Shown: positions 1 to 9,200, numbered from the stretch's first letter. The stretch: DNA of 64,000 nt from Pseudobacillus wudalianchiensis (GCF_001685015.1 NZ_MAYT01000004.1:1-64000); one strand, 5' to 3'. Program-made: numbers and translations. Notes: generated by a model not told the origin, from the sequence alone.

Positions 1-180
1 ATTTTGTTCAGTTTTCAAAGATCAATTTTTCACCGTCGCCCGATAGCGACTTTCTTATTATATCATCTTGTTTACTGCTTGTCAAAACTTTTTTAAGAAG
101 CTTTTTCAGTGTCTCGCTGTTGTTTATCACCAGCGGCGACTCTTAATACTATACCAGGCAATTTTAAAAACGTCAATATT
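1..180 (-). promoter_or_regulatory. rRNA operon leader with tandem promoters P1 and P2
   Basis: Read on the minus strand, two SigA promoters stand in tandem. The upstream one is TTGACG-17 bp-TATAGT (-35 at 171-176, -10 at 148-153). The downstream one is TTGACA-17 bp-TATAAT (-35 at 80-85, -10 at 57-62). They are followed at 1-25 by a TCTTTGAAAACTGAAC-type sequence, which in Bacillaceae sits just ahead of the 16S rRNA gene. I infer that a 16S gene starts just beyond the left edge on the minus strand; no rRNA sequence itself is in the window. Confidence 0.85.
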
Positions 181-437
181 TTTTTAAATAAAATTTATTT
201 CTCTTTATCTTCTTTTTTAGCTGCTTCATTTCCCTATTTTCAAATCACAACTCTTTCATCATAGCCCAGCGGCCGATTGTAATAGAAAACGTTAACTACT
301 CCATCATGCATCTGCAGGATCTTGTGCAGGACAAACTCCAGAGTGCGATTCAACGTCCTGCGGAAAAGTGAGGCCTAGCGAACCGCGACAGAAGTGTCCT
401 TCTGCAACAAACATCAATAACCAAGCATGACAGGGTC
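181..437. other. Intergenic region upstream of the rRNA promoters
   Basis: AT-rich stretch between the rRNA promoter region and the terminator of the purine permease. I see no open reading frame with a ribosome binding site. It could contain an upstream activating (UP) element for P1, because the bases just upstream of the P1 -35 are A/T tracts. Confidence 0.4.
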
Positions 438-479
438 AAAATAATAAAAGAGGCCGTCTTCTGCATAGAAAACAACCTC
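438..479 (-). terminator. Rho-independent terminator of the purine permease gene
   Basis: On the minus strand a 13-bp stem (with some G-U pairs, arms at 467-479 and 450-462) and a 4-nt loop are followed by TTTTATTATTTT. It lies 12 nt past the permease stop codon. Confidence 0.8.
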
Positions 480-490
480 CTTCTTAATCT

Positions 491-1825
491 TTAAATCAGA
501 AAAACAAAATACAACACGAAGATAACAAATAAGAAATACATAATCGGATGAATCTCTTTTCCTCGACCTTTGGCAATCATCGTAATTGGATAAAAGATAA
601 AGCCCATAGCAATTCCTGTAGCAATGCTATACGTCAGCGGCATAGCTACAATTGTTAAAAATGCAGGAACAGCAATTTCAAACTTCGTCCAGTCAATTTG
701 GCCGAGCGCAGATACCATTAGAACACCGACAATAATCAAAGCAGGAGCTGTTACTGGCGCTGTGATAACTTCTAACAACGGAAAGAACAACAAAGACAAT
801 AAAAAGAATCCTGCTGTCACAACAGAAGCAAATCCTGTTCGAGCACCGGCCGCTACTCCTGCAGAAGATTCTATATAAGAAGTTGTTGTTGAGGTTCCAA
901 GCAATGCCCCAATGACTGTAGCACATGAATCAGCAAAAAGAGCTTTCCCAGCACGCGGCAACTTATCTTCTTTCATCAAGCCTGCCTGATTAGCGACAGC
1001 TACAAGTGTCCCAGCTGTATCGAAAAAGTCCACGAATAAAAATGTTAAAATCACAACAAGCATTTGAATCGTAAAAATTTCTGATGGTGATTGAAAAATT
1101 GTTTCCAACGCAACCCCGAAAGTCGGCTCAATACTTGGCACTGTGCCGATCACACTTTTCGGTAAATCAATGAGACCTGTCACCATTCCAATTACGGCTG
1201 TAATGATCATTCCAATGAAGATTCCGCTATTAACACCTCTTGTCATTAAAATGACCGTAACAATAATACCAAAAATGGCAAGCAGCGTATTGCCGGCTGT
1301 TAAATCGCCGATTCCAACAAGAACGGCATCATTATTAACAATAATACCGGCGTTTTGAAAGCCGATAAAAGTGATGAACAAACCAATTCCAGCTCCAACA
1401 GCGAGTTTAAGCTCTGTAGGAATCGAATTAATAATTTTCTCACGCAAACCGGATAACGTTAATAAAATAAAGAACAATCCCGAGAATAACACACCACTTA
1501 AAGCTGTTTGCCAGGAAACCCCGTATGTTAAAACGACTGTGTAAGCAAAAAATGCATTTAATCCTACTCCCGGCGCTAAAGCAACCGGGTATTTCGCTAT
1601 CAATCCCATCAATAAAGAACCAATCGCTGCCGCAATAGCGGTAGCCACAAAAACAGCCCCATAATCCATTCTCATCGCATCTGGTAAATCCGGTACTGTC
1701 TTTAGCGAGAGTGTTACTGGATTAACAATGAGAATATATGCCATCGACAAAAAGGTCGTTAACCCTCCAATAAATTCACACCTGTAATTTGTACCGAGCT
1801 CTTCAAACTGGAAAAACTTTTTCAT
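491..1825 (-). CDS. pbuG: NCS2/AzgA-family guanine-hypoxanthine permease
   Basis: Purine base:proton symporter that imports hypoxanthine and guanine across the cytoplasmic membrane for salvage. The 444-aa product is hydrophobic throughout with about 12-13 predicted membrane segments. It begins with the family signature FQFEELGTNYRCEFIGGLTT and contains the FVDFFDTAGTL segment and the TSTTTSYIESSAGVAAGART region (19-20 residues) typical of AzgA-like NCS2 carriers. The start is taken at the second of two adjacent ATG codons, which has the better distance from GGAAGGGG. A guanine-type purine riboswitch and terminator precede it, as for pbuG in Bacillus, so expression should fall when guanine is abundant. 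The paralogue PbuO cannot be excluded by eye; the riboswitch favours PbuG. Confidence 0.88.
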   Translation of the reverse strand: MKKFFQFEELGTNYRCEFIGGLTTFLSMAYILIVNPVTLSLKTVPDLPDAMRMDYGAVFVATAIAAAIGSLLMGLIAKYPVALAPGVGLNAFFAYTVVLTYGVSWQTALSGVLFSGLFFILLTLSGLREKIINSIPTELKLAVGAGIGLFITFIGFQNAGIIVNNDAVLVGIGDLTAGNTLLAIFGIIVTVILMTRGVNSGIFIGMIITAVIGMVTGLIDLPKSVIGTVPSIEPTFGVALETIFQSPSEIFTIQMLVVILTFLFVDFFDTAGTLVAVANQAGLMKEDKLPRAGKALFADSCATVIGALLGTSTTTSYIESSAGVAAGARTGFASVVTAGFFLLSLLFFPLLEVITAPVTAPALIIVGVLMVSALGQIDWTKFEIAVPAFLTIVAMPLTYSIATGIAMGFIFYPITMIAKGRGKEIHPIMYFLFVIFVLYFVFLI

Positions 1826-1851
1826 CATAATCCCCTTCCTATTTCCCGATC

Positions 1852-1889
1852 AAAAATAAAAGCGCCTCGGACAAAAGCGTCCAAAGCGC
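1852..1889 (-). terminator. Riboswitch-controlled terminator ahead of pbuG
   Basis: Stem arms at 1879-1889 and 1862-1872 (GCGC and GGAC/GTCC pairs) are followed on the minus strand by TTTTATTTTT. It sits between the purine aptamer and the pbuG start, so it is the expected expression platform. Confidence 0.82.
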
Positions 1890-1931
1890 AACTTAGATAC
1901 CAAACGATAGAGAAAGATCTATCTATTTGTT

Positions 1932-2003
1932 ACCTCGTAGTCAAGCTATTTACGGCAGCTCGGTAGAAACTTTTGGGCCATATTCCCAAGATTATACGAA
2001 GAT
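1932..2003 (-). promoter_or_regulatory. Purine riboswitch aptamer, guanine type (pbuG leader)
   Basis: On the minus strand the conserved purine-aptamer cores are present: the ATAATC.. segment after P1, ATATGGCCCAAAAGTTTCTACC, the GCCGTAAAT loop and the final GACTACGAGG. P1 pairs TCTTCGT with ACGAGG. The specificity base just before the 3' P1 strand is C (GACTA), as in the xpt guanine aptamer, not U as in adenine aptamers. Guanine binding should favour the terminator at 1852-1889. Confidence 0.93.
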
Positions 2004-2027
2004 TACATCAAGATTTAATTCTCTCTC

Positions 2028-2056
2028 ATTTTATCCGGCTTCTTCTAACGAGTCAA
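2028..2056 (-). promoter_or_regulatory. SigA promoter of pbuG
   Basis: Minus strand TTGACT (2051-2056), 17-bp spacer, TAAAAT (2028-2033), about 30 nt upstream of the riboswitch. It lies just downstream of the guaA stop codon, so pbuG has its own promoter. Confidence 0.8.
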
Positions 2057-2101
2057 TAAGAAGGCGAACGTTTTATGCTTTTTATAGTAATTTGTTCGTG
2101 T

Positions 2102-3655
2102 TTATTCCCACTCAATTGTAGCAGGCGGCTTGCTTGTAACGTCATACACAACGCGGTTAACGTGTGGTACTTCGTTTACAATGCGTGTTGAAATTTTCTC
2201 AAGCACATCCCAAGGGATACGCGCCCAGTCAGATGTCATGCCGTCAATAGACGTCACCGCACGAATACCGATTGTATAATCGTACGTACGAGCATCCCCC
2301 ATTACCCCTACACTGCGGATATCCGGCAGTACAGTGAAGTATTGCCAAATCTCACGCTCAAGCCCATTCAAACGAACTTCCTCACGTAAGATCGCATCAG
2401 ATTCACGTACAATCTCTAGCTTTTCTTCACTAATTTCTCCAAGAACACGAATGCCAAGTCCCGGTCCTGGGAACGGCTGACGCCATACAATATGATCAGG
2501 AATACCAAGCTCTGTTCCAAGAGCGCGAACTTCATCTTTAAATAGCGTATTTAAAGGTTCAATCAACTTAAACTGCATATCTTCAGGCAGCCCGCCAACG
2601 TTATGGTGGGATTTGATCGTTTGCGCAGTTGCTGTCCCACTTTCAATTATATCTGTGTAAAGTGTTCCTTGCGCTAAGAATTCAATACCTTCCAGCTTAG
2701 TTGCCTCGTCATCAAATACATAGATAAATTCGTTGCCAATAATTTTACGTTTTTGCTCAGGATCTGAAACACCTTTTAATTTGCTTAAGAAGCGATCCTT
2801 TGCATCTACTTTAATTACGTTCATGTTAAAGCCTTGCGCGAATGTTTCCATTACGTCGTCCGCTTCACCTTTACGAAGCAATCCATGATCGACGAAAATA
2901 CATGTTAACTGATCACCAATTGCTTTGTGAATTAATACGGCTACGACAGAAGAATCTACCCCGCCGCTTAAAGCGCAAAGTACTTTTTTGTCGCCAACGA
3001 CTTGACGGATTTTTTCCATTTCTACTTCGATGAAGTTTTCCATGGACCAATCGCCACTGCAGTCGCACGCTTCAAATACAAAGTTCTTTAAAAGCTCAAT
3101 ACCATACACAGAGTGTTTTACTTCCGGGTGGAATTGCACAGCATAAAGCTTCTTCTCTTCGTTACTCATGGAAGCAATCGGGCAAGAAGGGTTCACCGCA
3201 TCAACAGAAAAGCCTTCCGGAGCAGCTGTAACTAAATCACCATGACTCATCCAGACAACTTGCTCAGCTGGCAGCCCTTTATAGAGTGCTGTTTCATTTT
3301 TCACTTGAATTGCTGCTTTTCCGTATTCACGGTGTGAAGCAGGTTCCACTTTTCCGCCAAAATGCTTCGTCATCAACTGCATACCGTAGCAAATGCCAAG
3401 AATCGGAATATTTAATTCAAAGATTTTCTCATCGCAATGAAATGCATTTTCCGAGTAAACGCTGTTTGGTCCACCGGAAAAGATAATACCTTTCGGGTTC
3501 ATTTCTCTTACTTCTTCTGCAGTGATTGTATGCGGATGAAGCTCACTATACACACCAAACTCCCGAATACGGCGAGTAATCAATTGATTGTATTGACTGC
3601 CAAAATCTAAAACAAGAATCATTTCCTGATTATGTAATTCCGGTTTTCCTGCCAC
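2102..3655 (-). CDS. guaA: GMP synthase (glutamine-hydrolysing)
   Basis: Last step of GMP synthesis: XMP + Gln + ATP to GMP, in the cytoplasm. The N-terminal class I amidotransferase domain shows the catalytic Cys in GICYGMQ (about residue 89) and His/Glu in QFHPE. The ATP-pyrophosphatase domain has the P-loop LSGGVDSSV at about 230, followed by the dimerisation domain ending [10 protein letters not shown] chose the GTG at 3655 (517 aa) because AGAGGAG lies 8 nt upstream; an upstream in-frame TTG at 3679 would add 8 residues without a ribosome site, and the family is about 513 aa. The leader carries a guanine riboswitch and terminator, giving end-product control. Confidence 0.97.
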   Translation of the reverse strand: MAGKPELHNQEMILVLDFGSQYNQLITRRIREFGVYSELHPHTITAEEVREMNPKGIIFSGGPNSVYSENAFHCDEKIFELNIPILGICYGMQLMTKHFGGKVEPASHREYGKAAIQVKNETALYKGLPAEQVVWMSHGDLVTAAPEGFSVDAVNPSCPIASMSNEEKKLYAVQFHPEVKHSVYGIELLKNFVFEACDCSGDWSMENFIEVEMEKIRQVVGDKKVLCALSGGVDSSVVAVLIHKAIGDQLTCIFVDHGLLRKGEADDVMETFAQGFNMNVIKVDAKDRFLSKLKGVSDPEQKRKIIGNEFIYVFDDEATKLEGIEFLAQGTLYTDIIESGTATAQTIKSHHNVGGLPEDMQFKLIEPLNTLFKDEVRALGTELGIPDHIVWRQPFPGPGLGIRVLGEISEEKLEIVRESDAILREEVRLNGLEREIWQYFTVLPDIRSVGVMGDARTYDYTIGIRAVTSIDGMTSDWARIPWDVLEKISTRIVNEVPHVNRVVYDVTSKPPATIEWE

Positions 3656-3701
3656 TCTTTCCACTCCTCTATTGTGCAATAAGATACTGCTCGATGCGTA
3701 T

Positions 3702-3749
3702 AAAATAAAAACTAGAATCCTCTCATCATTACTGAGAGCAGAATTCTAG
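3702..3749 (-). terminator. Riboswitch-controlled terminator ahead of guaA
   Basis: Long stem (CTAGAATTC.. paired with ..GATTCTAG, with CTCTCA/TGAGAG inside) followed by TTTTTATTTTA on the minus strand, between the aptamer and the guaA start. Confidence 0.85.
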
Positions 3750-3768
3750 TTGTTTACATAAGAACCTG

Positions 3769-3839
3769 CCCTCATAGTCCAATCATTTACGGTGATTTGG
3801 TAGAAACTTTCGACCCCTATTGTCGAAAATATATGAAGG
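3769..3839 (-). promoter_or_regulatory. Purine riboswitch aptamer, guanine type (guaA leader)
   Basis: The minus strand shows the P1 arm CCTTCATAT, the GTTTCTACC junction, the CACCGTAAATG loop and the closing GGACTATGAGGG. The base before the 3' P1 strand is C, which marks guanine specificity. This is a second, separately transcribed aptamer 1.8 kb from the pbuG one. Confidence 0.93.
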
Positions 3840-3872
3840 AGAAACTGATTATTCGAGCTAATTTGACCTCAT

Positions 3873-3901
3873 TTTATATCTATCAATCCTGACGGTCAAG
3901 C
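3873..3901 (-). promoter_or_regulatory. SigA promoter of guaA
   Basis: Minus strand TTGACC (3896-3901), 17-bp spacer, TAAAAT (3873-3878), about 33 nt upstream of the aptamer; spacing and hexamers closely match the pbuG promoter. Confidence 0.8.
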
Positions 3902-3996
3902 TGTTCTGGCGTTAATTAAATATTCAGTAAAAAATGCCTTCAGAATGTAACCGCTTTTTTCTCCTTCTTGTTATTCTGAACATTGAGAGAGGTGTT

Positions 3997-4638
3997 TCAA
4001 ACAGGAGGACGAATGGGTTCTTCCTCATTTGTTTGAAGTAATTTCGATATATAAATAAAACCAATAACCGATACGGCGGTAATGCCCCAGCTCAGCACTT
4101 GTCTTAACACAATGCCTTTATCAAATGCATCTACCCCGTACTCCTTTATTAACCATATTTTGACGGATGCCAGCAATACATCCCTAAAAGCAAACAATAG
4201 GGTAATCCACTTAAAAGCACGAAGTACTTTTTTTTGATAAAACGACTTTTTCATCTCATGACGGCCACTACCTTGCAATTCAGTAAAATCAATGGCAAAA
4301 AAGAGAAAAAGCGGTCTGTTTACCAGCACGGATATAATAAACAGCAAAGCGATCGTATAAGAGTAGAATACATTATTCCACAATAACTGCATAGCAGATC
4401 CAGCTAGTACATCTATTAGGGTGCCCACAATTAAATTTCCAAGCATGAAAATACCAAATAAGTTGACTGTTTTAATTAAAATAAAGCGATAGATACTATA
4501 AAGAATTCCAGGAACAGAAGAGATGAGCATGGCATAATAATCACCAAGAAGATCCCTGCCGAAATTCCAGATAAGCAATGGAATAGCTACATAACAAATC
4601 AAATCAAAAAGGACGACATAATTTTTCAACGGGTTCAC
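3997..4638 (-). CDS. VC0807-like integral membrane protein
   Basis: Predicted 213-aa membrane protein with about six hydrophobic segments in two groups: roughly residues 8-90 (including a segment starting ISSVPGILYSIYRF) and 90-200. It has a charged loop around residues 120-135 and a hydrophilic C-terminal tail rich in Glu/Pro. The pattern resembles the VC0807 family of Bacillus proteins, whose function is not established. The GTG at 4638 is the longest start; a TTG three codons further in has the better-spaced AGGTG. It lies 23 nt beyond the rocB terminator, as a single gene. Confidence 0.55.
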   Translation of the reverse strand: MNPLKNYVVLFDLICYVAIPLLIWNFGRDLLGDYYAMLISSVPGILYSIYRFILIKTVNLFGIFMLGNLIVGTLIDVLAGSAMQLLWNNVFYSYTIALLFIISVLVNRPLFLFFAIDFTELQGSGRHEMKKSFYQKKVLRAFKWITLLFAFRDVLLASVKIWLIKEYGVDAFDKGIVLRQVLSWGITAVSVIGFIYISKLLQTNEEEPIRPPV

Positions 4639-4662
4639 CTAATTTCATTGCCATACTAATAA

Positions 4663-4727
4663 GAAAAAGCCAGGGCTCCTTCGCGGCTGCAACACTTCAG
4701 CCCGGAAGGAGAAACCTGGCTCTTTTT
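4663..4727. terminator. Terminator hairpin after rocB
   Basis: Long inverted repeat (AGCCAGG.. paired with ..CCTGGCT, with inner GGAAGGAG/CTCCTTC and GGCTG/CAGCC) flanked by T/A runs on both sides. It follows the rocB stop on the minus strand. Confidence 0.85.
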
Positions 4728-4730
4728 CGT

Positions 4731-6410
4731 TCATTCATTTACTTTTACGGGTACATAATTTAACAAGCTGATCGTCGTTTCTCTGATGAGTTTAGGCAAA
4801 ATGCCGAACGAGTACGGCTTATAAACGCGTTCCGTCCATTTGTGGCCGTCTTTTCCATAGACCCCCATGTTTATAGAAGGAATATTTAACCGGCGTATCT
4901 CTTCAATAGGCAGCGTATAAAGACCTCCAACACTTGGCAAATTGTTCAATAGGCTTTGCAGCTCTTCATTCGTCTCGTGGATGGATAAATAGCTGCCGTC
5001 AGCTAAATAAGGGAAGAATTTTTTCACTTCAAACTTTTCGCCGCTTTCCCTTTCCATTTTCTCTAATACATTCTTGATGGTTTTCAAAATAGCTTGTTCC
5101 GCTGGATTATCTTCTCGCAAGAAGTTATGAGGCAAGTATGGCGGAGCAAAAAACAAAATGACCCGCGGCTTTTTATAAGGGTCCAATTCGTTTAATACTT
5201 CCACTATCTTAAAGGAAATCATTCGCACATCAAGCATTCTATGTTCCTCTGTTACTTTGGCACAAACCGCCTCCACATCGATCCCTCTATTTTTTAAATC
5301 TTGACTATACTCCTCGAGAGAGACGACCTCAATGTCCCAGTTCAAATTTTTTCGCGGAAGCCCCGAGCGTTTTATATACTCTTCATACTGGCTTGATAAA
5401 TATTGAGTTATTTCCTGACAGGCTTCTACTGTAATCTGACGAAGCTTTTTCATGACGTCAGCAGCAGAGTCACGGTATAAAAAGTAGTTAAAATATAAAT
5501 AACTGCTTGTTGCTGTTTGTACATTGTAAGTGAACTTGTTATCCCGCTGGAATAGACACGTCGGCGGCAACACCATTTCGTCCGGAATATTTTCACAAAG
5601 CTCAACGTTATTATGAATTCTTCTCGTTAGCTCTGCAGCGATAAAATTCGGGTCCACCCCTTCCAGCGTGTCCCCTACGTGCGCTTCTCTCCCATAGATG
5701 TAAAAGCTCGGAAGAATTTTACCTGCTGCTCCTGTATAAATATATCTCGTTATGTCGCCATCATACTGAGGAGTAATGAAATCGTCATTAATGGCAGCAA
5801 TATATTCTAAACTCCACTCATTCTTTAAACGTTCAAGCTCAAAGACCGCGCTTTTAACGCCTGCATGCTGGCTTTCTTCATCAGGGTTGAACATGACAAG
5901 CAAATTACCGGGAAGTTCATCACGATGCTCTGAAAAATAAAGCAGGTTAGCCAAATGAACGGCAGCTCCGCTTTGCATATCTACAGCTCCACGTCCAAAC
6001 AGCCAGTCACCCGATTGGGCATCAGCTTGAACATCTTGATTTTGCTCAAACCCACTAAAAAAGCTTTGCAAGTAATCCGGATCAAAAGCATGAGCACGCA
6101 AGGAACCAAAATCCTCAACACCGACTGTATCAATATGAGCATGATAAATAATCGTTTGTTTCACATTGATTCCGCCCTTAACAAAAGCAAAGACATTTTT
6201 TCTATTTAAAGCATCATCAATCGTAGTCTGTTCCCAAACAAGCGCCGGGTGCTCTTGAAAGTACGGGTACGAACGCAAAATGCGCAAAATCTCATCGGCC
6301 GCCGCTACCTCGCCTTTTTCTGAGCCATTGACACTTGGAATCCCCACTAACGTTTTTGTCAACTTCTCTACTTGCTCCGCCACACTTAAACCCTTCAGCT
6401 CGTTGTACAT
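4731..6410 (-). CDS. rocB: Arginine utilisation protein RocB, M20-type metallohydrolase
   Basis: 559-aa member of the M20/M25/M40 peptidase-deacylase superfamily, full length compared with Bacillus RocB. Metal-site motifs are visible: HAHIDTVG (His90, His92, Asp94), GRGAVDMQSG at about 139 and NPDEESQ at about 178. RocB belongs to the arginine/ornithine catabolic regulon in B. subtilis, but its exact reaction is not established. Here it is alone, not next to rocD/rocF/rocR. The start follows TAGAGGAG with 10-nt spacing. Immediately upstream is a terminator-like hairpin overlapping a short leader ORF, suggesting control of read-through. I see no sigma-54 promoter in front of it. Confidence 0.88.
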   Translation of the reverse strand: MYNELKGLSVAEQVEKLTKTLVGIPSVNGSEKGEVAAADEILRILRSYPYFQEHPALVWEQTTIDDALNRKNVFAFVKGGINVKQTIIYHAHIDTVGVEDFGSLRAHAFDPDYLQSFFSGFEQNQDVQADAQSGDWLFGRGAVDMQSGAAVHLANLLYFSEHRDELPGNLLVMFNPDEESQHAGVKSAVFELERLKNEWSLEYIAAINDDFITPQYDGDITRYIYTGAAGKILPSFYIYGREAHVGDTLEGVDPNFIAAELTRRIHNNVELCENIPDEMVLPPTCLFQRDNKFTYNVQTATSSYLYFNYFLYRDSAADVMKKLRQITVEACQEITQYLSSQYEEYIKRSGLPRKNLNWDIEVVSLEEYSQDLKNRGIDVEAVCAKVTEEHRMLDVRMISFKIVEVLNELDPYKKPRVILFFAPPYLPHNFLREDNPAEQAILKTIKNVLEKMERESGEKFEVKKFFPYLADGSYLSIHETNEELQSLLNNLPSVGGLYTLPIEEIRRLNIPSINMGVYGKDGHKWTERVYKPYSFGILPKLIRETTISLLNYVPVKVNE

Positions 6411-6435
6411 ACTCTCAATCTCCTCTAATGTGGTC

Positions 6436-6473
6436 TAAAAAACCTGACACTCCTTAGCAGTCAGCATGTCAGG
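6436..6473 (-). terminator. Leader terminator/attenuator hairpin ahead of rocB
   Basis: CCTGACA (6467-6473) pairs with TGTCAGG (6443-6449) across a 17-nt loop and is followed on the minus strand by TTTTTTAG. It ends about 25 nt before the rocB start codon, downstream of nadE, which already has its own terminator. That placement fits an attenuator rather than the terminator of the upstream gene. Confidence 0.55.
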
Positions 6474-6502
6474 CTTGTTATTTTCTTATGCTGTTTTTTC
6501 AT
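6461..6502 (-). CDS. Possible 13-aa leader peptide ahead of rocB
   Basis: Minus-strand ATG at 6502 opens a 13-codon frame (MKKQHKKITSLTC) ending in TGA inside the 5' arm of the leader hairpin. GCAGGAG lies 13 nt upstream, slightly far for a ribosome site. The Lys-rich start and overlap with the hairpin would allow translation to influence its folding. This is inferred from layout only; it may be chance. Confidence 0.3.
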   Translation of the reverse strand: MKKQHKKITSLTC

Positions 6503-6621
6503 TTTGGTGCTTTTTCTCCTGCGATGATAGGGACTTGAGCGCTACTTTAACATTCATTTAAAACTATATTAATTATATATGATTTCTCAAAAAATGGTAA
6601 GCGGTTTTATTCATTATATAC

Positions 6622-6651
6622 AAAAAAGGCCTGCTTATTTTAAAGCAGGCC
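6622..6651 (-). terminator. Terminator of nadE
   Basis: GGCCTGCTT / AAGCAGGCC stem followed on the minus strand by TTTTTTG, 10 nt after the nadE stop. Confidence 0.88.
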
Positions 6652-6660
6652 CTCTATCCA

Positions 6661-7488
6661 TCACTTCCAAAAATCATCAAAAATACTAATCGGCAAATGC
6701 CGCTTATGCTGTGAATTTAAATATAATTGTTCAATCCGTTTTCTAGCCGCCTCTGGCACTTCTTTTCCTTCCAAGTAATCATCAATGTATTCATAGGACA
6801 CTCCAAGAGCGTCTTCATCAGGAAGCATTGGACGGTCATCCTCTAAATCAGCTGTCGGTACTTTTGCATATAAATGCTCCGGACAATTTAGAGCTTTTAA
6901 CAATTGTTGTCCTTGTCTTTTATTTAAACGATAGAGCGGAACAATATCAGAGCCGCCATCGCCATATTTAGTGAAAAAGCCAGTGATCGCTTCAGCAGCA
7001 TGATCGGTTCCAATGACAACGCTGTTTCTCATAGCCGCAATGCTGTATTGAGCTTTCATACGTTCGCGGGCTTTTTCATTCCCTTTCGCAAAGTCTGTCA
7101 GCTCAATACCAGCCGCTTTTAGAGCTTGTTCACTTGCATCTACGGCAGGTTGAATATTAATTGTAAATATTTCATCAGGTTGAATAAAGTTAAGAGCATC
7201 TTGACAGTCATCTTCATCCTTTTGAACACCGCTCGGAAGGCGGACAGCATAGAACTTATACTCGTCCGATCCTGTTTCTTCTTTCAACTCGTCGGCAGCC
7301 ATTTGCGCCAGCTTCCCCGCAAGCGTAGAATCCTGGCCGCCAGAAATTCCGAGCACAAAACCTTTTAGGAAAGAATGCTTTCGTACATAGGCTTTCATAA
7401 AATCAATGCTTTTTCGGATCTCTTCCTGCGGGTCAATAACAGGCTTTACTTTCAGCTCCTCGATAATCTTTTTTTGTAAATCTGTCAT
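6661..7488 (-). CDS. nadE: NH3-dependent NAD synthetase
   Basis: Converts nicotinate adenine dinucleotide to NAD with ATP and ammonia, the last step of NAD synthesis and salvage. The 275-aa length is that of the ammonia-dependent form; there is no nitrilase-type glutaminase domain. The PP-loop SGGQDST is at residues 49-55, and the substrate regions containing GTDHAAEA and TKYGDGG(S)D are present. The end DSQHKRHLP-type motif (here [18 protein letters not shown]) matches Bacillus NadE. It lies 26 nt downstream of pncB, so the two salvage genes form one operon. Confidence 0.97.
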   Translation of the reverse strand: MTDLQKKIIEELKVKPVIDPQEEIRKSIDFMKAYVRKHSFLKGFVLGISGGQDSTLAGKLAQMAADELKEETGSDEYKFYAVRLPSGVQKDEDDCQDALNFIQPDEIFTINIQPAVDASEQALKAAGIELTDFAKGNEKARERMKAQYSIAAMRNSVVIGTDHAAEAITGFFTKYGDGGSDIVPLYRLNKRQGQQLLKALNCPEHLYAKVPTADLEDDRPMLPDEDALGVSYEYIDDYLEGKEVPEAARKRIEQLYLNSQHKRHLPISIFDDFWK

Positions 7489-7514
7489 TCTTTACTCTCC
7501 TCCTCAAGATGATG

Positions 7515-8987
7515 CTACTTTAATCTCTTTTCCGTTTTTTCTTTCACTTCTTGAATAAGCTCCATTTTATTATTCCAGCATTTCTCACTCAAGTCGACTG
7601 GGTAAGCTTCTGGATTTAATATTCGTTTATATTCATCCCATAACAATTCGAGACTGCTGTTTAAATATTGACGCATATCATCCAGTTCTGGAAACTGGTA
7701 AACAAGCTCTCCCTTCACAAAAATATCTTCATGTAAATCCCGTGCTTCGAAATTAGTCACGAACTTGGAAATATAGGTGTGTACCGGATGAAACATTTTA
7801 ATTTTTTCCTGTTCATATGGCTTTTCTTCTTCCAATACAATATAATCCCCTTCTGACTTGCCGCTCGCCCGGCTAATAATCCGGTAGACGCTCTTCTTGC
7901 CAGGGGTCGATACTTTTTCAGGGTTGCCGGAAATTTTGATCGTGTCCTCCATCTCTCCATGTTCATTTTCAATGGATACTAATTTATAGACCGCTCCTAA
8001 GGCTGGCTGGTCAAAAGCGGTAATCACCTTTGTCCCAATTCCCCACGTATCAATTTTGGCATCTTGAGCTTTCAAGTTTAAAATTGTATACTCGTCAAGA
8101 TCGTTTGACGCCACAATTTTCGTATTGTAAAAGCCCGCTGCATCGAGCTGCTTTCGTGCCTCTTTCGATAAATAAGCGAGATCGCCGCTATCGAGACGGA
8201 TTCCAGCGAAATGAATTCGGTCCCCCATCTCCTTCGCCACTTGAATAGCATTTGGCACGCCTGATTTTAACGTATCATACGTATCCACCAGGAAGACACA
8301 ATTCTTGTGGGATTCTGCGTACTTGCGGAAAGCTGTATATTCATCTCGATATGCTTGGACCATCGCATGAGCATGTGTACCGGCTGGCGGAATACCGAAC
8401 AGCTTACCAGCGCGCACATTGCTTGTAGCATCGAACCCCGCAATATAAGCCGCGCGGGTACCCCAAATCGCCGCATCCATTTCCTGCGCCCGTCTCGTAC
8501 CAAATTCCATTACTATATCATCACCACATACCGTTTTAATTCGTGCTGCTTTCGTAGCGATTAATGTTTGAAAGTTAATAATATTTAAGAGAGCCGTTTC
8601 GATTAACTGAGCTTCAATAAGCGGCGCTTCCACCCTAACAAGCGGCTCATTCCCAAACACAACTTCTCCTTCTTTCATAGAACGAAGATTACCCGTGAAT
8701 GTCAGCTTTTTTAAATACTGCAAAAAACCTTCTTCATATTCACCAATACTACGCAAATAGTCAATATCACTATCCGTAAACTGCAGGTCCTTTAGATAAT
8801 CAACAGCTCTCTCTAATCCTGCAAAGACAGCATAACCATTTTCAAATGGCATTTTTCTAAAAAACAAATCAAACACAGACTTTCTTTCATGGATACCATC
8901 TTTCCAATACGTGTAAGCCATGTTGATTTGATATAAGTCGGTATGCAAAGATAAACTGTCGTCTGTAAATGGACTTGTCACATTCAT
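7515..8987 (-). CDS. pncB: Nicotinate phosphoribosyltransferase
   Basis: Makes nicotinate mononucleotide from nicotinate and PRPP, the first step of the Preiss-Handler pathway that nadE finishes. The 490-aa protein has the N-terminal TDLYQINM motif, EFGTRRAQ, the GTHAHAMVQA phosphoribosyl-binding segment and IRLDSGDL, all standard for this family. The start is uncertain: the ATG at 8987 directly abuts AAAGGGGAG, whereas an in-frame GTG two codons later is better spaced (6 nt). It is the first gene of a pncB-nadE operon. Confidence 0.95.
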   Translation of the reverse strand: MNVTSPFTDDSLSLHTDLYQINMAYTYWKDGIHERKSVFDLFFRKMPFENGYAVFAGLERAVDYLKDLQFTDSDIDYLRSIGEYEEGFLQYLKKLTFTGNLRSMKEGEVVFGNEPLVRVEAPLIEAQLIETALLNIINFQTLIATKAARIKTVCGDDIVMEFGTRRAQEMDAAIWGTRAAYIAGFDATSNVRAGKLFGIPPAGTHAHAMVQAYRDEYTAFRKYAESHKNCVFLVDTYDTLKSGVPNAIQVAKEMGDRIHFAGIRLDSGDLAYLSKEARKQLDAAGFYNTKIVASNDLDEYTILNLKAQDAKIDTWGIGTKVITAFDQPALGAVYKLVSIENEHGEMEDTIKISGNPEKVSTPGKKSVYRIISRASGKSEGDYIVLEEEKPYEQEKIKMFHPVHTYISKFVTNFEARDLHEDIFVKGELVYQFPELDDMRQYLNSSLELLWDEYKRILNPEAYPVDLSEKCWNNKMELIQEVKEKTEKRLK

Positions 8988-9200
8988 CTCCCCTTTATCA
9001 GTTATGTTACCACGTTTCCCGCTTCTTCAATCTTTATACCGCTGTTTTCAGCCTTTCATTTGTCAGCTATCTCAAATATTGATATTCTTTCTTTAAAGCA
9101 ATAGTTCATACTTTTTTTATTCAGCTTCGCCTGAATAAGTCTCTCCCAAGGAAAAGTGGGTATAAGACTATTACAAAAAACAAAGGGAGAAGAAAACAAC

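Noticed and set aside
6411-6660. Sigma-54 promoter before rocB
   Set aside because: In B. subtilis rocB is part of a sigma-54 linked arginine regulon, but I found no GG-N10-GC element in this region.
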